A DNA stretch of 43,095 nt from Planctomycetota bacterium (GCA_025055595.1 JANWWU010000045.1:1-43095), one strand, 5' to 3'; positions 24,725 through 32,982 are shown, counted from the stretch's first letter. Program-made: numbers and translations. Notes: a model not told the origin generated them from the sequence alone.

Positions 24725-25639
24725 ATGGCGTCGGCGATCGCTGACGCCGACGCCGGGGAGCCGCGCGCAGTGGAATCCGAGATCGAGCGCCTGCGCAAGA
24801 AAGTCGAGAACTTCCCCTCGCCGTCGTCCTATGCGCGGCTCGCCGAGCTGTTGCATCTGGCGAAGCAGGACTTCGAGGCCGAAGCGGTGTGCCGCAAGTG
24901 CATCAAGGAGTTCCCGCGGCAGGCCCAGCCGTTCGTGATCCTTGCCGAGATCCAGATGGCGACCGGTCGCCACGACGCGGTCGGTGAGAGCCTGCGCGCC
25001 GCCCTCGAGCGCGACCCGCGGCACTATGCGGCGGCACGGATGTACGCCGACTGGCTGGAGCAGCGCCAAGACCTTTCCGGAGCGCTGACGCAGCTCAAGC
25101 AGATCCTCAGCTACCGGCCCGACGACGCGCAAGTCAAGCAGCGGATCGCCGAACTGCAGGCCCGACAGCGCGCGGCGACAGGCACCGCGCCCCCCAAAAG
25201 CGCGCCAGCGATGGCGGCAGCTCCTCCTCGCGCTGCGGCGGCAGCGGCAGCCGTCAGCGACAGCAGCGGCAGCCGCGCGGTGCCGGGCGTGCGCCGCAGC
25301 GCCTTCGAGCTGCTGGCCGGCGAGAGCGGCATCCACGTCTGTGCGGTGATCGACGAGCGGGGCGAAGTGCTGTTAGCACGCAACCACCTCGCGCGCGCCG
25401 GCGCCGAGGAGATTCTCGCCGCCCATGCCGCCGCCGTCGATCGAGCGCTCGGCGTCGCCCTGCGCTGCCTCGGCCAGCCGCGACCGAGCTCCTGGGTCCT
25501 CAGCGCCGAGTGCGGGCAAGTGCTGGCCTTCCGTCGCCAGCGCGGTCCGCTGCTGGCTGCTTTCGCCGATGCCTCGGTGCGCCCGGCTCTGATCGAGCTG
25601 CGCGCCCTGCAGGCGCTGGTCGACCTGGGAACGGCGTGA
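24725..25639 (+). CDS. TPR protein with C-terminal roadblock-like domain
   Basis: The 304-residue product starts with about 145 residues of TPR-type helical pairs (PSSYARLAELLHLAKQDFEAEAVCRKCIKEF, QPFVILAEIQMATGRHDAVGESLRAALERDPRHYAAARMYADWLEQRQDLSGALTQLKQIL). An alanine/proline-rich linker follows, then a C-terminal domain from about residue 205 (FELLAGESGIHVCAVIDERGEVLLARNHLARAGAEEILAAHAAAVDRAL) with the beta-alpha layout of roadblock/LC7 proteins. It would link the GTPase switch of this cassette to partner proteins through the TPR part. Its stop overlaps the start of the next gene (TGATG). An in-frame ATG at 24695 is possible. The roadblock assignment is by pattern and less certain than for the next gene. 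Confidence 0.75.
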   Translation: MASAIADADAGEPRAVESEIERLRKKVENFPSPSSYARLAELLHLAKQDFEAEAVCRKCIKEFPRQAQPFVILAEIQMATGRHDAVGESLRAALERDPRHYAAARMYADWLEQRQDLSGALTQLKQILSYRPDDAQVKQRIAELQARQRAATGTAPPKSAPAMAAAPPRAAAAAAAVSDSSGSRAVPGVRRSAFELLAGESGIHVCAVIDERGEVLLARNHLARAGAEEILAAHAAAVDRALGVALRCLGQPRPSSWVLSAECGQVLAFRRQRGPLLAAFADASVRPALIELRALQALVDLGTA

Positions 25640-25986
25640 TGCAGGACATCCTCGGCGAACTGGTGCGGACGCGCGGCGTCGGCGGCTGCTTGTTGCTCAA
25701 CCACGAGGGGCTGGTCATCGAGTCGATGCTGCGCAGCGATGTCGATGCCCAGGCGCTCGCGGCAGCGGTCGGCGAGCTGCTGGCCGCGATCGCCGAACTA
25801 TCGCGCGGCATGCACCTCGGGCGCCTCGCCTCGTTCTCCAGCTTCTCGGAACAGGGCGGCATCGTCCTGTCCGCTGCCGGCCCTGCGCATCTGCTCGTTT
25901 TATGCGATGCCAGCGCCAACCCGGCGCTGCTGCGTCTCGAACTCAGGCCCTTCATCGATCGCATCGCTGAACGGCTTTCGCTCTGA
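25639..25986 (+). CDS. Roadblock/LC7 (MglB-like) domain protein
   Basis: The 115-residue product is one roadblock/LC7 domain: MQDILGELVRTRGVGGCLLLNHEGLVIESML opens with the family's helix, hydrophobic strand and 'd.eG.vi' turn, and a long helix (ALAAAVGELLAAIAELSRGM) and further strands follow (GGIVLSAAGPAHLLVLCDASANPALLRLELR). In characterised systems such proteins are homodimers acting as GTPase-activating and exchange partners of MglA. The gene begins on the stop of the TPR-roadblock gene and is followed after 14 bases by the MglA-like GTPase, so it is the most likely direct regulator of that GTPase. Confidence 0.85.
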   Translation: MQDILGELVRTRGVGGCLLLNHEGLVIESMLRSDVDAQALAAAVGELLAAIAELSRGMHLGRLASFSSFSEQGGIVLSAAGPAHLLVLCDASANPALLRLELRPFIDRIAERLSL

Positions 25987-26000
25987 CCCGGAGGATCGCC

Positions 26001-27296
26001 ATGGTCCAGATCAACTTCGGCCAACGAGAAGTCAGCTGCAAGCTGGTCTTCTACGGTCCGGGGATGTCGGGCAAGACGACGAACCTCGAGATCATCCACA
26101 AGAAGGCGCCGCGCGAGGCGGTCGGCGAAATGGTGTCGATCGCCACCGAGACCGACCGCACGCTGTACTTCGACTTCCTGCCGCTCGACCTCGGTCAGGT
26201 CGCGGGCATGCGGACGAAGTTCCAGCTCTACACCGTACCCGGCCAGATCTACTACAACGCGACGCGCAAGCTGGTGCTGCAAGGCTGTGATGGCGTGATC
26301 TTCGTCGCCGACTCGGCGCCAGACAAGATGGCCGAGAACCTCGAGTCGCTGCAGAACCTCCGCGACAACCTCGCCGAGATGGGGCTGACGATCGACGATC
26401 CAAGCAGCCCGGGCTACATCCCGATCGTCCTGCAGTACAACAAGCGCGATCTGCCGAACGCGATGAGCGTCGCTGAAATGAACGCCCAGCTCAATCCGAA
26501 GGGCTTCCCGGTCTTCGAGGCCTGCGCCAAGGAAGGCAAGGGGGTGTTCGCGACGCTCAAGGAAGCGAGCCGCTTGGTCATCGAGAAACTCAACCGCGAG
26601 CACGGCCCCAGCGCGCGGATGCGGCGCAGCGGTACGCAAGGCGGAGCTCCCACCCCACCAGGTCCGGCACCAGCAGTGCAAGCAGCACCGCCGCCGGCGC
26701 CACCGCCTGCACCGCCAGTCGTAGCCGCGCCCACGACCCGCCCAGCGGCTGCTCCCGCTCCTCCTCCACCACCTCCTCCTCCGCCAGCGCCGCCGCTGCG
26801 CCCCCCCCCTCCGCCAGTGCCGCCACCAGTGCCGCCAGTGGCAGCGGTGCCGCCGCGTCCGGCAGCACCCGCCCCCGCTACCCCAGTTGTACCAGTAGCG
26901 CCGCCGGCCTCGCCAGCCGCGGCTGCCGAGCCTGCCGATCCGCGCGAGCGCCACCTGCAGAAACCAAAGCCGCCGGCGCTCGGCGCGCAGCCCCCCGGCC
27001 ACCTCGATCCCGGGGCCACCGACCCCAACCTCAAGCGCTACCAGGCCCAGGCCGGCGGCACGCCGTGGATCAAGATCCTGCTGATCATCTTCATCTTCCT
27101 GCTGATCGCCCTGGTCCTGATGATCGGTCTGGCGTTGTTCGTCCCGGCCGTGCGCGCGCTGCTGCCGCTCGGCTTGCAGCAGCGGATCGAGGCGCTGACC
27201 GGCGGCCCCCCCGCGAGCCCCGTGCTCCAGCAGCAGATAGTCCCAGCTCCCCCAGCACCGCTGCCAGCGGCGTCGCCGCGCGAGGCGACGCCGTGA
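26001..27296 (+). CDS. MglA-like small GTPase with proline-rich linker and C-terminal membrane helix
   Basis: Residues 1-200 are an MglA-family GTPase: P-loop FYGPGMSGKTTNLE at 17-30, the switch region ATETDRTLYFDFLPLDLG, the family's TVPGQIYYNATRKLVLQGCDG in place of the Ras DxxG motif, VFVADSAPDKMAENLESLQNL, and the guanine-specificity motif NKRDLP. Bacterial MglA usually ends here at about 195 residues. This protein has 431: a linker of about 130 residues made mostly of Pro and Ala, then one membrane helix (WIKILLIIFIFLLIALVLMIGLALFVPAV, about 356-384) and a short tail beyond the membrane. The GTPase is therefore probably tethered to the inner membrane on a flexible arm. GGAGG lies seven bases before the ATG. 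It sits among three roadblock genes. The role may be polarity, motility or trafficking; it is not determined. Confidence 0.9.
   Translation: MVQINFGQREVSCKLVFYGPGMSGKTTNLEIIHKKAPREAVGEMVSIATETDRTLYFDFLPLDLGQVAGMRTKFQLYTVPGQIYYNATRKLVLQGCDGVIFVADSAPDKMAENLESLQNLRDNLAEMGLTIDDPSSPGYIPIVLQYNKRDLPNAMSVAEMNAQLNPKGFPVFEACAKEGKGVFATLKEASRLVIEKLNREHGPSARMRRSGTQGGAPTPPGPAPAVQAAPPPAPPPAPPVVAAPTTRPAAAPAPPPPPPPPPAPPLRPPPPPVPPPVPPVAAVPPRPAAPAPATPVVPVAPPASPAAAAEPADPRERHLQKPKPPALGAQPPGHLDPGATDPNLKRYQAQAGGTPWIKILLIIFIFLLIALVLMIGLALFVPAVRALLPLGLQQRIEALTGGPPASPVLQQQIVPAPPAPLPAASPREATP
26637..26940 (+). repeat. Low-complexity proline/alanine coding tract in the MglA-like gene
   Basis: About 300 bases composed almost only of CCG, CCA, CCT, GCG, GCA and GTG-type codons encode runs of up to ten prolines and many Pro-Ala pairs. 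It forms the linker between the GTPase domain and the membrane helix. Repeats of this sort change length easily by slippage. The frame is intact here, and a run of eight C near 26803 is tolerated. Confidence 0.7.
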
Positions 27297-27823
27297 GTTC
27301 CAGTGCCAGCTCGGTCTCGAGCAACGAGGCCCTGCGCCTGCGCCGGCTCGTTTTTTACGCCGCCGAGGTCGAGGCGCTGAACGCCGTGCTCGCCAGCTTC
27401 GTCAAGAAGTCGGGAGCGCTCAGCGCCCTCCTCGTCGATCTCGAAGGGCACATGGTGGCGCGGCAGGGGTTCGCGATCGCCGGGGCGGATCCGACGGCGC
27501 TCGCGGCGCTGGTCGCGGCGAGCTTCGCCTCCACCCGTCAGGTCGCGAAGCTGCTCGGCGAGCAGGAGTTCACGACCATGCATCAGGCCGGCAGCCAGCA
27601 TGTCCTGCAGGTGCAGCTGATCGCCGGCCGCACCCTGGCGCTGGCGGTTTTCCCGACCTCCGTCAAGCCGGGCATGATCCAGGTCCTCTGCCAAGAGCTC
27701 GCCAAGCACCTCGAGGAGATCCTCTCCCGCGCCGCGGCGCGCGGGAATGGCAGCGAGCAGCTCGCTGAGAACTTCTCGAGCGACATGAAGCACAACCTCG
27801 AGCGCCTGTTCGGCGATCTCTAG
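27293..27823 (+). CDS. Roadblock/LC7-type protein, third of the cassette
   Basis: Translation probably starts at the GTG at 27293, which overlaps the stop of the MglA-like gene (GTGA); no nearby ATG fits. The 176-residue product reads ALRLRRLVFYAAEVEALNAVLASFVKKSGALSALLVDLEGHMVARQGF, a clear roadblock opening with the 'DleG.mvar.G' turn. It continues AALVAASFASTRQVAKLLGEQEFTTMHQAGSQHVLQVQLIAGRTLALAVF and two final helices. The strand-helix layout matches roadblock/LC7 with a C-terminal helical extension of about 45 residues. As an overlapping partner of the GTPase it is probably its regulator or effector. It converges with the TPR lipoprotein gene, with two bases between the stops. Confidence 0.82.
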   Translation: MSSSASSVSSNEALRLRRLVFYAAEVEALNAVLASFVKKSGALSALLVDLEGHMVARQGFAIAGADPTALAALVAASFASTRQVAKLLGEQEFTTMHQAGSQHVLQVQLIAGRTLALAVFPTSVKPGMIQVLCQELAKHLEEILSRAAARGNGSEQLAENFSSDMKHNLERLFGDL

Positions 27824-27825
27824 CC

Positions 27826-28641
27826 TCAGCGCGCGCGCTCCCGCCAGCGCGCGGCCTGCGCCTCGTCGCCTTCGAGGTGCGCGAGCTCCGCGAGGCGGCG
27901 GGCGATGTCGCGCGCGGGGCGCAGCTCCCAGGCCCGCTCATAGGCGCGCCGCGCTTCGGCGCGCCGCCCGGCTCCTTCGGCGAGCTCGGCGAGGCGCACG
28001 AAGATCGCGGGATCGGGCTCGGCGAGCAGCGTGAGCAGGCGCTGCCAGCACTGCTCCTCGCGCGCGGTCTCGCCGCGCAGCTTGGCGACCTGGGCGCGCA
28101 GCTGCCAGCTCGGCGCATGCCCGGGGTCGCGGCGCAGCGCTTCGTCCGCAAGCTCGCCGGCGCGCGCCAGCTCCAGGCGCTGCGCCGCCACCCAGGCCCG
28201 GCCATAGGGACCCCAGGGACTGTCGGGCAGCAAGCGCTCGACATCGGCGAAGGCCGCATCGGCGTCGCCGATCCGGCCAGCGGCCAGGCAGGCTCGCGCC
28301 AGCAGCACGCGCGGCTCGCCCCAGGCGGGATTGGCGGCCACCGCGCGCCGCGCCCAGTGCATGCAGCCGTCCCAGTCCTGCGCCCGCTCAGCAAGCTGCG
28401 CGCGCAGGTACGGCAGCAGGGGATGCGGGTGGCCGGCGGCCAGCAGCTCTTCGACGATCGGCTGGGCCTGATCGACGAGGCCGGCGTCGAGCAGGCGCCG
28501 CGCCTCGTCGACGCGCGCCACCGCTGGATCCTCGGCCACTGCCGGCTTCGCCGTCCAGGGCCTGGCCAAGCGCTGCTCGCCAGCGCAGCTCGCGAGGCAA
28601 AGGCCAGCGATCACCAGCAGCGCCCAGCCCCCGCTGCGCAT
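27826..28641 (-). CDS. TPR-repeat lipoprotein
   Basis: The 271-residue product begins MRSGGWALLVIAGLCLASCAGE, a lipoprotein signal with lipobox LASC, so the mature protein is lipid-anchored at Cys19 or thereabouts, outside the cytoplasm. The rest is TPR-like helical repeat sequence (DEARRLLDAGLVDQAQPIVEELLAAG, EPRVLLARACLAAGRIGDADAAFADVERLLPDS, APSWQLRAQVAKLRGETAREEQCWQRLL, RRAEARRAYERAWELRP). No catalytic motif is seen. It converges with the GTPase cassette and is divergent from nuoA. The function is unknown; an envelope assembly scaffold (as for BamD- or PilF-type proteins) is one possibility, but it is long for those families. Confidence 0.82.
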   Translation of the reverse strand: MRSGGWALLVIAGLCLASCAGEQRLARPWTAKPAVAEDPAVARVDEARRLLDAGLVDQAQPIVEELLAAGHPHPLLPYLRAQLAERAQDWDGCMHWARRAVAANPAWGEPRVLLARACLAAGRIGDADAAFADVERLLPDSPWGPYGRAWVAAQRLELARAGELADEALRRDPGHAPSWQLRAQVAKLRGETAREEQCWQRLLTLLAEPDPAIFVRLAELAEGAGRRAEARRAYERAWELRPARDIARRLAELAHLEGDEAQAARWRERAR

Positions 28642-28729
28642 GTCCGCTTCGTATGCGCACCCGTCGGGGCGCCAGCGCCGCGCCTGCCAGACCGGCATGT
28701 CGCCAGCGCATGATCGCCATGCCATCCCT

Positions 28730-28746
28730 GCACTGGCGGGCAGTGC
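28730..28746. promoter_or_regulatory. Small perfect hairpin upstream of nuoA
   Basis: GCACTG (28730-28735) and CAGTGC (28741-28746) flank GCGGG in the 126-base gap between the TPR lipoprotein gene and nuoA. It lies 21 bases before the nuoA ATG. It could be an operator or leader stem for the 11 kb nuo operon. No confident -35/-10 pair was found nearby. Confidence 0.3.
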
Positions 28747-28767
28747 GCCGGAGATAGACTGCGCCAC

Positions 28768-29190
28768 ATGGGCATGGAGGCAGCCAGTGGGCTCGGCGCC
28801 TGGGGCAGCGTGGCGGCGATCGCAGCGCTCGCCGTGCTCGTCGTCGGCGGGGCGCTCGCCGTCGTTCGCCTGGTCACCCGCATCCTCGACCGCATCCGCG
28901 ATCCGCGCGAGCGGCTGACGACCTACGAATGCGGCGAGCAGCCGGTCGGTTCGGCGTGGTTCCGCTTCAACAACCGCTTCACGACGATCGCGCTGACCTT
29001 CCTCGTCTGCGACATCGAGCTCGCCCTGCTGTGGCCGATCCTGCCGCGGGCGCTCGACTGGCTGGCGGCGGGCGAGGGCGCACGCGTCTTCCTCGAAGTC
29101 AGCGCCTTCGTCGGCATCCTCGCCATCGCCCTGATCTGGGTGGCGGCGCGCGGCGGCTTCCGCTGGGATCGCGAGGTCAGCGACGGATGA
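28768..29190 (+). CDS. nuoA: NADH-quinone oxidoreductase subunit A
   Basis: NuoA is a small membrane subunit at the joint of the two arms of complex I. The 140-residue product has three membrane helices and the family signature LTTYECGEQPVGSAWFRFNNRF in the loop, then TFLVCDIELALLWPILP, whose Asp/Glu lie in the proton-path region. An alternative ATG two codons later is possible. It is the first gene of the 11-gene nuo operon. Confidence 0.95.
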   Translation: MGMEAASGLGAWGSVAAIAALAVLVVGGALAVVRLVTRILDRIRDPRERLTTYECGEQPVGSAWFRFNNRFTTIALTFLVCDIELALLWPILPRALDWLAAGEGARVFLEVSAFVGILAIALIWVAARGGFRWDREVSDG

Positions 29191-29266
29191 CGGACGGCGC
29201 TCCCCGCTGGCGATGGTGCACGCGACGCCGGTCCGGCAGCTCGCCGGCCGGAACTGGAGGTGCGGG

Positions 29267-29818
29267 ATGAAGGCCGCCGAGGACAGCATCGTCACGACCG
29301 CGGTCGACGAATTCCTCGCCTGGGGCAAGGAACATTCGCTGTTCTACCTGCTGTTCGCCACCGCCTGCTGCGGCATCGAGCTGATGCAGACCGGGGGGCC
29401 GCGCTACGATGTCGACCGCCTCGGGATGATCCCGCGCGCCACGCCGCGCCAGAGCGATCTGATGATCGTTGCCGGCACGATCACGCACAAGATGGCGAGC
29501 CGCGTGCGCACGCTGTGGGAGCAGATGACCGAGCCGCGCTGGGTGGTGTCGATGGGCTCCTGCGCCAACAGCGGCGGCCCCTTCAGCAAGTGGAGCTACT
29601 CGGTGCTCAACGGCGTCGACAAGTACATCCCGGTCGATGTCTACATCCCGGGCTGCCCGCCGCGGCCGGAGGCCTTGATCGACGGCGTGATGGCGCTGCG
29701 CGAGCGCGTCCGCCGCTATCGCACGCTCGGCATCCGCGACCGCGATCCGTACGTCGTCGCCGGGCACGAGGCGCCCTTCGGCAGCCATCCCGGCAAAGAA
29801 CGCGAGGCGACGCGATGA
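29267..29818 (+). CDS. nuoB: NADH-quinone oxidoreductase subunit B
   Basis: NuoB carries iron-sulfur cluster N2, which hands electrons to quinone. The 183-residue product has the four cluster cysteines in their motifs: the pair in FATACCGIELMQ, one in GSCANSGGPF and one in PGCPPRPEALI. The start at 29267 has GGAGG six bases upstream; a longer frame begins at 29213 but adds only non-conserved residues. Its last four bases overlap nuoC (ATGA). Confidence 0.97.
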   Translation: MKAAEDSIVTTAVDEFLAWGKEHSLFYLLFATACCGIELMQTGGPRYDVDRLGMIPRATPRQSDLMIVAGTITHKMASRVRTLWEQMTEPRWVVSMGSCANSGGPFSKWSYSVLNGVDKYIPVDVYIPGCPPRPEALIDGVMALRERVRRYRTLGIRDRDPYVVAGHEAPFGSHPGKEREATR

Positions 29819-30390
29819 GCGCGCTGCCGTTCTCCGAGCTGGCGGCGCGCATCCGCGCGCGCTTCCCGGCAGTCGCAGAGCGGATGAGCGAGAACCGCCA
29901 GCCCTGGCTGCTGGTGCCGGCCGCGGACCTGCTCGCCGTCTGCCAGCTGTGCCGCGACGATCCGGAGCTCGACTTCGCCAGCCTCTGCGACCTCACGGGC
30001 TGGGATCTGCTGCGTTACCCGGCGCAGCCGCCGAGCGATGCGATCGTCGTCGCCTACTACCTGCACAGCCTGCGCCATCGCCATCACCTGACGCTCAAGG
30101 CCCTGGCGCCGCGCGCGTGCTGCACGCTGCCGAGCGTCTCCGCGATCTGGCCGGCGGCGATCGCCTTCGAGCGCGAGGTCTACGATCTGCTCGGCGTGCA
30201 GTTCTCCGGCCACCCGCGGCTGACGCGGATCCTGCTGCCCGAGGACTGGGAGGGGCACCCGCTGCGCAAGGACTACGCCTATCCCGCGGCCTACCACGGC
30301 GTGCCGCATGCGCGCGCCGGCCAATGGTTCGAAGACGGGCCGGCGCGCGCGCCGGCCGGGGCGGCGCCGCCGGCGGGAGGCGCGGCGTGA
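29815..30390 (+). CDS. nuoC: NADH-quinone oxidoreductase subunit C
   Basis: NuoC is the 30-kDa-type subunit of the peripheral arm. The 191-residue product contains FASLCDLTGWDLLRYP, VVAYYLHSLRHRHHLTLKA and the signature FEREVYDLLGVQFSGHPRLTRILLPEDWEGHPLRKDY. It ends in an Ala/Pro/Gly-rich tail of about 25 residues. It is separate from nuoD, whereas some lineages have fused nuoCD. Overlaps of four bases with nuoB and nuoD show translational coupling. Confidence 0.95.
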   Translation: MSALPFSELAARIRARFPAVAERMSENRQPWLLVPAADLLAVCQLCRDDPELDFASLCDLTGWDLLRYPAQPPSDAIVVAYYLHSLRHRHHLTLKALAPRACCTLPSVSAIWPAAIAFEREVYDLLGVQFSGHPRLTRILLPEDWEGHPLRKDYAYPAAYHGVPHARAGQWFEDGPARAPAGAAPPAGGAA

Positions 30391-31580
30391 GCAGCGACCT
30401 GCTGATCGAGAATCAGCACGGCGAACGGATGCGCCTGAGCATGGGGCCGCAGCACCCGGCGACGCACGGCGTGTTGCGCCTGCTCATCGACAGCGACGGC
30501 GAGGTGGTCAGCCGCGCGGTGCCGGACCAGGGCTATCTGCACCGCGCGATCGAGAAGATCGGCGAATGCGTCGAATGGGCGCAGTTCGTGCCCTACACCG
30601 ACCGCATCGACTATGTGTGCGCGATGAACGCCAACCTCGCGTACTGCGTCGCCGTCGAGGCCCTGCTCAACAGCGATCCGGCGACTGCGGTGCGCGTCCC
30701 GCGCCGCGCCGAGTGCCTGCGCGTCATCGTCGCCGAGCTCAATCGCATCAGCAGCCACCTGATCGCGGTCGGGGCGATGGCGATGGACCTCGGCGCCTAC
30801 ACGCCCTTCCTCCACGGCCTGGCGCAGCGCGAAGCGGTCAACGACATCTTCGAGAAGCTGTGCGGACAGCGGCTGACCTACAACTATGTGACGATCGGCG
30901 GCGTCGCCTTCGATCTCTATCCCGGCGCCGAGCAGGAGATCGCGTCGTTCCTCGACCGCTTCGAAGAGGAGTTCCGCCGCTTCAACCAGCTGATCACGAA
31001 CAACCGCATCTTCCGCGAGCGCTGCGCCGGCGTCGCTCCGGTCAGCGCGGAGGAAGCGATCGCCTGGGGCCTGGTCGGTCCCAACCTGCGCGCCAGCGGC
31101 GTCGACTGGGACATCCGCCGCGACGAGCCCTATGGGATCTACGGCGAACTCGGCGTGCGCGTGCCGGTCGGCCGCGGCTACGCCGGCGCGCGCGGGCGCG
31201 TCGGCGACTGCTACGACCGCTATGTCGTCCGCCTGCTGGAGATCGAGGAATCCGTGCGCCTGATCCGCGAAGCGCTGCGCTTGCTGCCGCCCAAGGCCGA
31301 CAAGCCGAGCGATCCGCTCGGCGGCCATCAGGCCGATGTCGGCAAGCAGCTGCGCAAGCCGCCGCGCGGCGAGGTGCGGGTGCGCACCGAAGCGCCGCGC
31401 GGCGAGATGGGCTATGTCATCGTCAGCGACGGCGGCAAGCAGCCGTACCGCGTGCGCTGCCGCACCGGCTCCTTCAGCGCCGTCGGCATCTTCGAGCATC
31501 TGATGCGCGGCATCTTCCTCGCCGACATCGTCACGATCATCGGCAGCTTCGACATCGTCGTCCCGGAGATCGACCGATGA
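30387..31580 (+). CDS. nuoD: NADH-quinone oxidoreductase subunit D
   Basis: NuoD (49-kDa type) forms the quinone-binding pocket with NuoB. The start is the GTG at 30387 overlapping the nuoC stop (GTGA), which gives 397 residues beginning just before the conserved MRLSMGPQHPATHGVLRLLI. Also seen are YLHRAIEKIGE, PYTDRIDYVCAMNANLAY, LNRISSHLIAVGAMAMDLGAYTPFLHG, and the C-terminal GEMGYVIVSDGGKQPYRVRCRTGSF, IIGSFDIVVPEIDR. The set is complete. NuoH follows directly, where most operons have nuoE, nuoF and nuoG. Confidence 0.97.
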   Translation: MSSDLLIENQHGERMRLSMGPQHPATHGVLRLLIDSDGEVVSRAVPDQGYLHRAIEKIGECVEWAQFVPYTDRIDYVCAMNANLAYCVAVEALLNSDPATAVRVPRRAECLRVIVAELNRISSHLIAVGAMAMDLGAYTPFLHGLAQREAVNDIFEKLCGQRLTYNYVTIGGVAFDLYPGAEQEIASFLDRFEEEFRRFNQLITNNRIFRERCAGVAPVSAEEAIAWGLVGPNLRASGVDWDIRRDEPYGIYGELGVRVPVGRGYAGARGRVGDCYDRYVVRLLEIEESVRLIREALRLLPPKADKPSDPLGGHQADVGKQLRKPPRGEVRVRTEAPRGEMGYVIVSDGGKQPYRVRCRTGSFSAVGIFEHLMRGIFLADIVTIIGSFDIVVPEIDR

Positions 31581-31593
31581 GGGGAGGACAGCG

Positions 31594-32982
31594 ATGAACC
31601 TCGGTCCCGGCGTCGATGCCCTAGCCCGGTTCCTCGCCGGACCGGAGCCGGCGTGGTGGGCGAGCGCGCTGGCGGCGTGCATCGTCTGGCTCGGCCCGCT
31701 GCTGCTCATCGTGCTGCCGATCGCCGCCCTCGGCCAGATCATCGAGCGCAAGGTGGCGGCCGCGATGCAGCGCCGCCACGGGCCCAACACCGCCGGCCTC
31801 GATGGCCTGGTGCGCTTCCTCGTCCGCTGCCTGTGCTGGTTCCTGCCGCGCGCGACCCAGGAGCGCCTGACGGCGCGGCTGTGCCGCCTGCCCGGAATGC
31901 AGCTGGCGCGCCGCCTCGGCCTCGGCCAGCTGGTCGCCGACGGCATCAAGATGCTCGGCAAGGAGGACCTGATCCCGGGCAATGCCGATGGCTGGGTGTT
32001 CCGCCTCGCGCCCTACCTCGCGATGTGCGGAGCCCTGCTGCCCTTCGCGGCGATCCCCTTCGGCCAGCACCTCGTCGCCCTCGAGGTCCCGGTCGCAGCG
32101 CTCTATGTCGCTGCCGCCGGCGGCCTCACCGTCATCGCCCTGTTCATGGCCGGCTGGGGCTCGGGCAACAAGTTCTCGCTGCTGGGCGGCATGCGCGCGG
32201 TCGCGCAGGTCGTCAGCTACGAGATCCCGGTCGGCCTGGCGATCGCCGGCGTCGTCCTGTGGTGCGGCAGCATGGACCTGCAGCGCATCGTCGCCAGCCA
32301 ATATAATGCGCATTGGGCGAGCTTCCTCGGCTGGAACTTCTTCCAAAGCCCGTTCCTCGCCCTGCTCGCCGTCATCCTCTTCGTCGCTGGCCTCGCGGAG
32401 TGCCAGCGCACGCCCTTCGACATGGCCGAGGCCGAGAGCGAACTGGTCAGCGGCTTCAACACCGAGTACTCGGGACTGCGCTGGGGCCTCTTCGCGATGG
32501 CGGAATACGCCGAGATGTTCCTGGTCGGAGCGATCATCGCCACGCTGTTCCTCGGCGGCTACCAGTCGCCGTTCGGCGAGCCGGCGATCATCGCCTTGCC
32601 GGCCTGGCTGGCGGCGCTGATCCACGCGCTGATGCTCACCCTCAAGGCGAGTGCGCTGCTCTTCGTCATGGTGTGGCTGCGCTGGACCCTGCCGCGCCTG
32701 CGCGTCGACCAGGTGATGCGGCTGTGCTGGATCACGCTGGTCCCGCTCGCCCTGCTCGCGCTGTTCGGCGTCGCACTGACGATGCTCGCGGCCGGCAGCG
32801 TCGCCCCGGGCAGCGCCTATGGCCGCATCCCGGCGCTGCCGGAGCTCCATCTGACCCCGCTCGCGCACGCCCTCGCCTGGGTCCTGCCGGTCGCGATCGC
32901 CGCCCTGCTCATCGTTCTGGCGCGCCGCCAGCACGGACGGCTGCATCCGGATCTCGCGCGCCTCAGTGGAGCCGGCCGATGA
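31594..32982 (+). CDS. nuoH: NADH-quinone oxidoreductase subunit H
   Basis: NuoH connects the quinone site to the membrane proton pumps. The 462-residue product, longer than the usual 320-420, has about eight to nine membrane helices with ALGQIIERKVAAAMQRRHGPN, LVADGIKMLGKEDLIP, LLGGMRAVAQVVSYEIPVGLAI and the quinone-side loop AECQRTPFDMAEAESELVSGFNTEYSGLRWGLFAMAEYAEMF. The additional length lies in a loop after the first helix (about residues 70-110) and in the C-terminal helices. GGGAGGA lies eight bases before the ATG. Overlap ATGA with nuoI. Confidence 0.96.
   Translation: MNLGPGVDALARFLAGPEPAWWASALAACIVWLGPLLLIVLPIAALGQIIERKVAAAMQRRHGPNTAGLDGLVRFLVRCLCWFLPRATQERLTARLCRLPGMQLARRLGLGQLVADGIKMLGKEDLIPGNADGWVFRLAPYLAMCGALLPFAAIPFGQHLVALEVPVAALYVAAAGGLTVIALFMAGWGSGNKFSLLGGMRAVAQVVSYEIPVGLAIAGVVLWCGSMDLQRIVASQYNAHWASFLGWNFFQSPFLALLAVILFVAGLAECQRTPFDMAEAESELVSGFNTEYSGLRWGLFAMAEYAEMFLVGAIIATLFLGGYQSPFGEPAIIALPAWLAALIHALMLTLKASALLFVMVWLRWTLPRLRVDQVMRLCWITLVPLALLALFGVALTMLAAGSVAPGSAYGRIPALPELHLTPLAHALAWVLPVAIAALLIVLARRQHGRLHPDLARLSGAGR

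Noticed and set aside
26637-26940. Tandem DNA repeat array or CRISPR-like structure
   Set aside because: The repetition comes from proline and alanine codons in an intact frame; there are no constant repeats with unique spacers.
29187-29267. Tiny 26-codon reading frame between nuoA and nuoB
   Set aside because: It starts on the nuoA stop region and ends at the nuoB start, but has no ribosome site or conserved character; it is more likely leader sequence for nuoB.
31621-32946. Minus-strand 441-codon frame inside nuoH
   Set aside because: Antisense to a well-conserved membrane subunit; translation is Asp/Arg/Gln-rich with no domain. The same applies to similar frames under nuoL, nuoM and nuoN.
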